Shown one piece after another: positions 57,100 to 64,000 of a DNA stretch of 64,000 bases; position 1 is the first letter of the stretch; each line of letters begins with the position of its first letter. The DNA is from Ornithodoros turicata. Its lineage: Eukaryota > Arthropoda > Arachnida > Ixodida > Argasidae. Location of the stretch: contig NC_088206.1 in assembly GCF_037126465.1 (NCBI RefSeq), positions 51,378,841-51,442,840 on the forward strand, given 5' to 3'. The notes under the pieces are model-generated. The model was not told the origin of the DNA and searched no databases. It saw only the letters and a program-made list of their open reading frames with translations. The position numbers and the translations under genes were made by a program.

Positions 57100-57720
57100 A
57101 GTGGTGGTGGTGGTGGTGGTGGTGAAAGGGGTCGCCGCTGTCGGCCTCACAGAGATGGGCAACGTCATGACTGACGCCCTGGGGGAATGTGCGTCCTGGG
57201 CCGACTTCTAAGGGAACTTCACACAAAATACATTGCGAGACAATCCAGATATACAGAACGATACGTTCATTCTTCTTTCTTCCTTGCAAACGAGTGGTGT
57301 GCGCGAAAAAACGCACGCGCCTCGTCTGCAAATTATCATAAGAAAGAAGGACGTCATTATGAATAACCATATGTTATGTGTGTGTCATGCGATGCATAGT
57401 TTTATTTTAACTGCATCCAGATCGGAATATGTCATTGTGGTTGCCGTATGGGAAATGATACTCAGTGACGAAGCTTTTAGTAATTCTGTGTTACGCCGTG
57501 AAGCAACTGTTGTCGTGTGCTGCGTACAGACTTGGACACTTGACACCAGGAAGGAGTGGAGGAGACTGACCGTAAGCGTGCGTCCTGGGCCCACCTCAGG
57601 TTAGCTGTACCGACGTTCGTCTGAAATGTCTGCCTGAAAACCTAGGGAAAACCTCAGACAGCACAGCCGGTGGCAGGATTCAAACCCATCACCTCCCAGT
57701 CTCCAGCACGACCTTGGATA
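57100..57720 (-). repeat. tRNA-derived SINE-like sequence
   Basis: On the minus strand, gatgggtttgaatcctgcc (about 57674-57692) is a good B box, followed by ctgtgctgtctgaggttttc. The same layout is known from tick-type SINEs. The distal part near 57102-57121 has (GGT)n. A second partial unit sharing ctgggcc and gcgtcc blocks lies at 57150-57210. Confidence 0.45.
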
Positions 57721-59758
57721 TCATGAACGAGCGAACCTTGCACAACCTTGGTGGGACGAAACCAAAATAACAAGATAGGGTAGTTTCATTTATAATCGAA
57801 TGATGCCCGCCGGTCACATTTTTTATTTCTCTCGAAAAAAAATATATGTTATCCCACCCACAAAGAGATGCAAAAGGTGCCTGACCGCAGGTCTCTGCGA
57901 TATTTTCTTCTCCGTCCACGGCGCTTCGAAGCAACCGGCGCGATTTCGTGGCTTAAATTTTTTCCAAATTTGTGACCTTGTATCTCTTGAACGAGATGTC
58001 CCATTTGAACGATTTTTTTTTTGCTGAGAGAGTGGGTGGTTCACGTTCCACCGTGGGCTATTAAATTTATATGGTCAAGAGAAAAGTATACAAAAAAAAA
58101 TCCCAAATACGCAACAGAGAACCGTTTTACCGCGCGTTTGGAAGGTCATGGTCGCGGCGCGGAATCTCCGACTGTGATGTTCTTCCCATGAGCAGAATGA
58201 TCATTCTTTGCTCTTTCGTTTGTCGTCAAACACATTGCTTTATCTTCAGCCATTATCTCGTAACAATGCCGTGAACACGGAAGGGTAGGGGAAAATTCTC
58301 ATTTTCGCGGCAGTTTTTACCCAAAAAGGACATCTTGAAAATTTCCAATATTTCGTACAAACATAGCTGAGACATAGCTCTTTCACGATATGCAATAAAA
58401 TGTTTGCTTATTTTGGTCCCAGAGGGCGCGCAAATTTTTTTTCAAACCCCTATTGGGCAGCGCTCGCAGGGGTCAGACAGACGTACAAAGAGTGGACTTC
58501 CACCCCACCCCCTGATTGTTTTTTCCTTTTTTTTTTTTGCTTTCGGTGAGGGTGCCGTCATGCCGAAGGCCGACTGTAGTAATATGCACAGATCACTGTG
58601 ACGTCCGCAGACAAGCAAAAGTTCGTTGCTTAGGCTTTCCCACCCGGTTAATCCCTTCAAGGTTACGTGCTTGAAGGAAATCGGACATGGGAACATGACA
58701 TTTGTAAATACTGCGTCTTTGCCGAACCGAAACGCGAGACGTCTATTCTCTTGTAATTTTGTTTTGTTATTTGCTGGTTTCTTCTACTTCTGTTTCTTCT
58801 ACTTTGTCTACTACGGGTGCCTCAGTGGGCTCACACCAATATCTTACTCTGATATGCTCCTGTTCACAGTCTACACAATTTCGGTGGGGTACGTCAGTGA
58901 AGTCAGCGTCATCAGGGCTTGAAGCCGGAGGATCTTGTTCACCTGAAGGCCCTGCCTCAGCAACCTGCAGTCGAAACGTGTTGTAGCAGTTCACACATAT
59001 TTCGTCGGTGTCGTGAACATGGACTGCCTCCGAGGGTGGGAAAGCCTAAGCAACGAACTTTTTCTTGTCCGCGGACATCACAGAGATCTGTGCATATTAC
59101 TATAATTGGCCTTCGGCATGACGGCACCCTCACCGAAAGCAAAAAAAAAATAAAAAATCAGGGGGTGGGGTAGAAGTCCACTCTTTGTACGTCTGTCTGA
59201 CCCCTGCGAGCGCTGCCCAATAGGGGTGCGAAAAAAAAATTGCGCGCCCTCTGGGACCAAAATAAGCAAACATTTTATTGCATATCGTGAAAGAACTATG
59301 TCTCAGCTATGTTAGTGCGAAATATTGGAAAATTTCAAGATGTCCTTTTTGGGTAAAAACTGCCGCGAAAATGAGAATTTTCCTACACTCTTCCGCGTTC
59401 ACGGCGTTGTTACAGGATAATGGCTGAAGATAAAGCAATGTGTTTGACGCCAAACGAAAGAGCAAAGAATGATCTTTCTGCTCATGCAAAGAACATCACA
59501 GTCGGAGATCCAGCGCCGCGGCCATGACCTTCCAAACGTGCGGTAAAACGGTTCTCTGTTGTGTTTTCGGGGTTTTTTTTCGTATACTTTTCTTTTGACC
59601 ATATAAATTTAATAGCCTACGGTGGAACGTGCACCATCCACTCTCTCAGCAAAAAAACAAAAACAAAATTCGTTCAAATGGGACATCTCGTTCAAGAGAT
59701 ACAAGGTCACAAAGTTGGAAAAAATTTAAGCCGCGAAATCACGCCTGTTGCTTCGAAG

Positions 59759-61499
59759 GCTGTACGCCGAAATAAATCTTTTAAAATAAAACATTAAAAA
59801 ATCCACGCTTAAAATTCTACCCTTCGAAAGCCATTTTCTGAAATAAAACGTTTAAAAATACACGTCCTCAAAATAAACGCTGTTAAAATAAATCATGGTT
59901 AGGCTTAGGAAGGTAATGCTCCGTATCATAGTAGTGATAGCCGTATGGGCGACACGATGTTCTTTTCGGCGAAACATGCTATTATGATGTTTCTTACTCA
60001 TGTTTGTATTGCTATCAATTACATAACAACTTAGGATTTCGAAATATCCAGCTTAAAACTGATGACGACGGTGCGCGTACGAATACACGACACGCACACT
60101 TGATCATACCTGGGTAGTAATAGCATTACTGTAATGAATTACTTTTTCTGGTAATTTGTAATGTAACGCATTACTTTTGACATTAGGTTATTTGTAATGT
60201 AATTTAATTACATTTGGGTTGTAATCTTAATGACATTACTCATCATTTTTTACAAAAGAATCGAGTGTGTGTTCTGTGTTGGCACTTGGCAGAAAGAGAC
60301 TTGGGGGACTGGCAAATGAAAAGAATTCCAACGGCACTATGAACGGTGACGCACTCAATCGGCACGTGGAATGTCAATTCCCTTCTACGAGCCAGTCGCC
60401 TTAGGCAGGGCACTCACAAACAAACGTTGTTAGGTCAACGGTTTGTAGCCCTCGAGAATCATTGTTTGCGGGCCCCATCCTCCTGACAATCTTCCTGTTG
60501 TCGTGATACATTGTGTCTCCTTTGTCTCTACATTGTGGAACGATACGTCATACGTGGCACACTAGCATGACATGTAGAAGAGACAAATAGAAGAGTACAA
60601 CCTAACTGTTGATACATTGTAAGCATACATTTTTCTCCTCGAATTTCGGGGAAGGCAAGTTTCGTCAACTTGGTCCCTTTGCCTTCCACAAACTCGGCAA
60701 CATGTATGCCAATAAAGGTAAAGTAATGACTTTGTAATGTCATTACTTTTTGTAGTAATTGTAATGTAATTTTAGTGCGTTTCAATTGCAGTAATGAGTA
60801 ATGTAATTTAATTAAATTCTAACTGGAGTAATGTAATTTAATTACATTTTAGAAGTAATTTACCCAGGTATGCTCTTGAACCTTGAGCCAGCTGAGTGCT
60901 GTGGACGGATTGCGCGGCGACGGTCATTCGCACTGGTAAAAGAAAGGCCAAGAAAGCGCGCACGCACACGAAAAAGAGAAACGCAAAATCAGAAAACATA
61001 CCAAAGAATGGCCAAACTGTCCTGATAGTCGGCTCTATATTAGACTGTATTACACCGATGTCGCGCGTTACTTGCACTGCTAAAACAGAACTTCACCGAA
61101 TAATACGCTCCCGGGCATCCGTCATTCCGAATGATATCAGCCCCCCGCCCCCCTACTAAGTTGGCAAAACTTGTCACGGATCACATGCAGACAGACAACC
61201 TACTTCCGGTGTAACGAAATCCTCGTTCACAGTTATAGCCCTGGCTAGCCCCAAGCGCGAGGAGGGTACTATTTTCCGCGGCGGACGTAGAGTCGTCGGC
61301 TGTCCACCAATCAGGGACGATGGATGTTAAAAGATTTATTTCGAAGCGTTTATTCTTCAAAGTTTATTTTTCGGAGTTTATTTCGACAGCGTGGATTTTC
61401 TCATGATTTATATTGAAGAGTTTATTTTGCAAATTTGATATTTAAGATATTTATTTTTGAACGTTTTATTTTTACATGATTTATTTCGGCGTCATCCCG
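59759..61499. mobile_element. Element nested in right arm, AAATAAA-rich ends
   Basis: It is flanked by the 8-bp repeat cttcgaag (59751-59758 and 61500-61507). Ends share acgccgaaataaatc in inverted orientation (about 59764 and 61477-61492). Subterminal parts are series of degenerate cgaaataaaacgttt-like units, about 130-160 bp on each side. It contains the hAT member at 60105-60872. No transposase is recognised. Confidence 0.65.
60105..60872 (+). mobile_element. hAT element, second member
   Basis: It shares CATACCTGGGTA ends and gtaattaaattac-rich subterminal parts with 51545-52282 and matches it in reverse order. Flanks cacttgat and ctcttgaa agree at six of eight positions, consistent with an old 8-bp duplication. 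The transposase domain seen in the other copy is not recognisable here. Confidence 0.7.
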
Positions 61500-62044
61500 C
61501 TTCGAAGCGCCGTGGACGGAGAAGAAAATATCGCAGAGACCTGCGGTCAGGCACCTTTTGCATCTCTTTGTGGGTGGGATAACATATATTTTTTTCGAGA
61601 GAAATAAAAAATGTGATCGGCAGGCATCATTCGATTATAAATGAAACTACCCGATAGTGATGATTCAGCGAGCTCTTTGGGCAGGCTTTCTTCGACAGCC
61701 GCAGTTATCTCTCATCTCTCTAGTCCTCTGAATGGGACAAAGAACTGCCAAGCTGCCTGTGTTGGCTCTGCCAAGACAGACTGCCAAGCGGGAAGGCCAC
61801 CTGCTTCTGACGTCACATCTAGTTTCACAGTCGCGCCAGGGAGTTCGCAGCAGTCGCATTTTTGGCCGTTGTATTTTAGTTATATCTTCGTCATCCTAAC
61901 TATGGTTCATACTGCGCATAGTGAATGTATTCGAATCCAAGAGTGGACTAAAGATGGTTACATACGTCTTGAGGATCTCTTCATGGCCTTCTTTAAGTGT
62001 CACCAGAGACCAAGGGCATACAACGCCTTGTTCTACACATACGA

Positions 62045-62335
62045 GTAGCTCAGCATTCCGGGCCTTCAAAAACTGACGATCACACTCATCTTATAAGGCG
62101 CACGTTCGAGCCCTGCTACAAACCCACGTGAAGATCGACGTGGCGTATCGGTGAGCTCGATCATGCCGCATATTAGCGCACTCATCAGATGACATTACAC
62201 CTGCTCTGTTTACAAGTGCGATGCTATCCGGTGAGTACCCTGAGCTCGTATAGCAAGGCCCGAACTCACGCCTTATCAGATGATTGTGATCGTGAGCTTC
62301 CAGGCCCGAAATGCCGAGCTATGGCTCTACAGCGC
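62045..62335. repeat. Inverted pair of tRNA-like sequences
   Basis: The plus-strand copy (62045-62125) reads tagctcagcattccgggcc ... gcgcacgttcgagccctgc, with A-box-like and B-box-like parts. The minus-strand copy (about 62250-62335) reads tagctcggcatttcgggcc ... gtgagttcgggccttgc. Both share gatcacA(c/a)TCATCT(t/g)ATAAGGCG between the boxes. The pair is divergent and about 125 bp apart. tRNA-derived SINE heads are the best explanation; intact tRNA folds are unlikely. Confidence 0.5.
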
Positions 62336-62877
62336 AGGTGAAACACCCCTATTTTCCTCCTCGCACTACTAAGAATAGAAGGAAGACAGCGCTTGCCAAT
62401 ATTGCCCAATAAAGAGGCTCCGTTCGCCATGACGTTGGGGTAGCTGTGTGATTGTTTTCCTCCACATTCCCCCGTATCGCGTTGTCGGCGTGGAAATGGC
62501 CAGCGCGGAAATGCCAGTGCATCACGTTGCCACGACATGCCGCGTGACTTGAGTGGGAGACAGAGAGAGCGCTCTACGCTCCACTGTGCAAGTGAGAATG
62601 CGAAGGCAGAAAACAGGGCTAGGTTTAAAGGGAGTGTGAAATGATTTTTTTCTCGTTTTCATCAGAAAGAAAACAATTTTCTGAGTCTAGAACCAAAAGT
62701 TTTACCTTCCTCACGCCACGAGTATTCTCGGGAGCGAATTTAAACGAATCGGCGAGGGGAGTACAACTGGCGCCGCGCCGTGGCGAGCTGCCGTGCGGAA
62801 ATACAGCGAGCAACTTGACGGGACCACGGCCAGGTCCGCGACACGTCATCGTAACACGTCGTGTGCCCGCCAGGAGC

Positions 62878-63185
62878 ATGCCGAGACGATGTTGGATGGT
62901 TGGTTGCTCTAATTCACGTCAATATTCGCCGGACATCCAATGTCATATGCTTCCCAGTGACGAGACGGACAGCTTTTGATGTCACGAAGGAATCGGACCG
63001 CCGGAATGGAAAGACGGTGCGGTGCATCGACTGCTCGTGTTTGTAGCGAACATTTGCATGATTGCGATTACGCTGAATTTCTTCAACGTACTGGATAACG
63101 AGCTCAAGTTTGAATAAAGATGTTGCACCATCACAGTACATGTCCACACCGGGGAAAGAACATCCACCTAAAACATCCACCGCAA
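62878..63185 (+). pseudogene. THAP zinc-finger domain, frame broken
   Basis: From an ATG at 62878 the frame reads MPRRCWMVGCSNSR ... QCHMLPSDETDSF, the CxxxxC...HxLP start of a THAP domain. It then meets a stop. A shifted frame gives ARVCSEHLHDCDY, the C-x2-H part. A further shift gives SLNKDVAPSQY, like the domain's closing motif. THAP domains bind DNA and occur in host genes and in P-type transposases. A gtgagt near 63190 and a tttacag with a 33-bp open stretch at about 63528-63566 could be splice sites of a continuing gene. Pseudogene or sequencing errors are both possible. Confidence 0.55.
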
Positions 63186-63189
63186 AAGT

Positions 63190-64000
63190 GTGAGTACTTT
63201 TCGTTATTGGGGCTAACCAAGATATCTCAGTCCGTGTGGTCCAAATGCTATCACAGATTTCAGGATTGCGTAAATGGGTTAATTCTCGTCTGCGTGACTT
63301 GGAACCTTGCGGCCGCTTACGGCACACAAGAGGGAGAGAGAGAGAGTAAAAAAAGACAAAATAGAAGTTACCGAATCTAGTCACTAACCTCAGGTGGTGC
63401 ACTGTTGATAAAAACAGACTTCGTTTAGCATGATCTTAGAAACCATACCTTAGCAGAATATTTATGTAATATATTGAACATATGTATCCATTCTTTTCTC
63501 TTCACTCATCTGCTTTCATGTTTACAGGTAACTTCCTCAGCGGAGCCTAAAACCCCTGAGGTGAGACAGCGTGATCACTGCAACCCACTATTCAGAGCAG
63601 ATAAATGTTGTGCAGCCTCCTTCCAGATTCCTCTTTGCAGCATTGTCTTGCCTACCATTCGGGCTCTGTATATTGTTCACAAGTTTTTTTTTTTATATAT
63701 TTCAGTTTGCTTCATCATGCACAAATATAACATTGAGGGGGACATTTTCTTGTTTACACCTAAATAAGCTAGGATGCTTTTAAGAGCTGCAGACTCTTGT
63801 TCCTTATCTTATAATCATTACTCAGCGGATTACATCCATTTACACTCACCGGAACTGGAGTTGCATACTGTGTTATTCATTTTCTTCTCTGAAACCAGGG
63901 CGACCCATGTGTACGGCAGCTGAAGTCTTTCACCAGAGTAACATGCCAGAACAACTCCAGCAAGTGCTCTGCAGTTCACCTTTAAAATAAAGAAACCTGA
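63190..64000. other. Unassigned; possible small exon at about 63533-63565
   Basis: A pyrimidine-rich tract with cag, then VTSSAEPKTPE and gtgaga, looks exon-like and in phase with the upstream THAP fragment. An AATAAA lies near 63985. Nothing else is recognisable. Confidence 0.25.

Larger units (their letters stand above)
57778..61652. mobile_element. Long-inverted-repeat element with nested insertions
   Basis: The left arm 57778-58645 pairs with 59034-59758 plus 61508-61652. The ends read gggtagtttcat / atgaaactaccc and are flanked by a 4-bp repeat gata (57774-57777 and 61653-61656). The 388-bp centre (58646-59033) has no recognisable protein. The right arm is interrupted by the element at 59759-61499. 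Without it the element is about 2.1 kb with 0.87-kb arms, similar in design to the giant foldback. Confidence 0.8.

Noticed and set aside
57102..57121. CRISPR or other array at the (GGT)n run
   Set aside because: It is a simple trinucleotide run without spacers, and the genome is eukaryotic.
58881..58925. Minus-strand hammerhead (ctgatga near 58910)
   Set aside because: A ctgatga and a gaaa are present, but the bases between them do not form stem II.

Overview
The window is a piece of a repeat-rich animal genome, and the repeat types point to an arthropod, most likely a chelicerate such as a tick. The clues are a TTAGG-type telomeric motif at the left edge, Penelope-like elements (PLEs) with GIY-YIG endonucleases and hammerhead ribozymes, RNase H-bearing LINEs of the I/R1 kind, many hAT-like elements with 8-bp target duplications, and tRNA-derived SINE-like pieces. 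No intact conventional host gene was recognised. The only host-like coding candidates are a broken THAP zinc-finger domain near 62.9 kb, an orphan open frame in a CpG-rich block at 31.7 kb, and an unplaced frame at 8.4-8.7 kb.

Layout. 1-14.8 kb: telomere-like motif, a duplicated ~270-bp family, CCAATATTGG-type palindromes, a hAT-like element (6103-7063) holding a PLE fragment with a hammerhead core, decayed tandem repeats, a pogo-like element (10340-11047) and a double hairpin. 14.8-25.9 kb: a 4.35-kb unit is tandemly duplicated (14864-19210 and 19216-22763), and the second copy has lost 806 bp between short direct repeats. The unit ends in a head-to-head dimer of PLE-A. The right-hand PLE-A is split by a LINE (22722-24261, 11-bp target duplication) and again by a second PLE (PLE-B, about 24654-25371, with a hammerhead core). 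26-35 kb: several small inverted-repeat DNA elements, a CpG-rich block, and a 5'-truncated LINE with a poly(C) tail.

35.8-50.9 kb is the outstanding region. It is a three-layer nest. An element called E here (35782-50932, matching 53000-53857 in reverse) is interrupted by a LINE (36564-50834, 8-bp target duplication). That LINE is itself interrupted inside its reverse transcriptase by an 11.9-kb foldback element (37132-49016, 4-bp target duplication). The foldback arms are about 5.8 kb each, nearly identical, and surround a 255-bp loop. They contain diverged tandem sub-repeats and repeated CCAAT/CRE-like and CTCF-like motifs, but no recognisable protein.

51-64 kb: a hAT element with a transposase dimerisation-domain remnant, a second copy of E, a third PLE (PLE-C) cut by a hAT-like element whose conceptual removal restores the frame, a second long-inverted-repeat element (57778-61652, 4-bp duplication) with two nested insertions, a divergent pair of tRNA-like sequences and the THAP fragment. 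Target duplications give a relative order of insertions; they do not give absolute dates.
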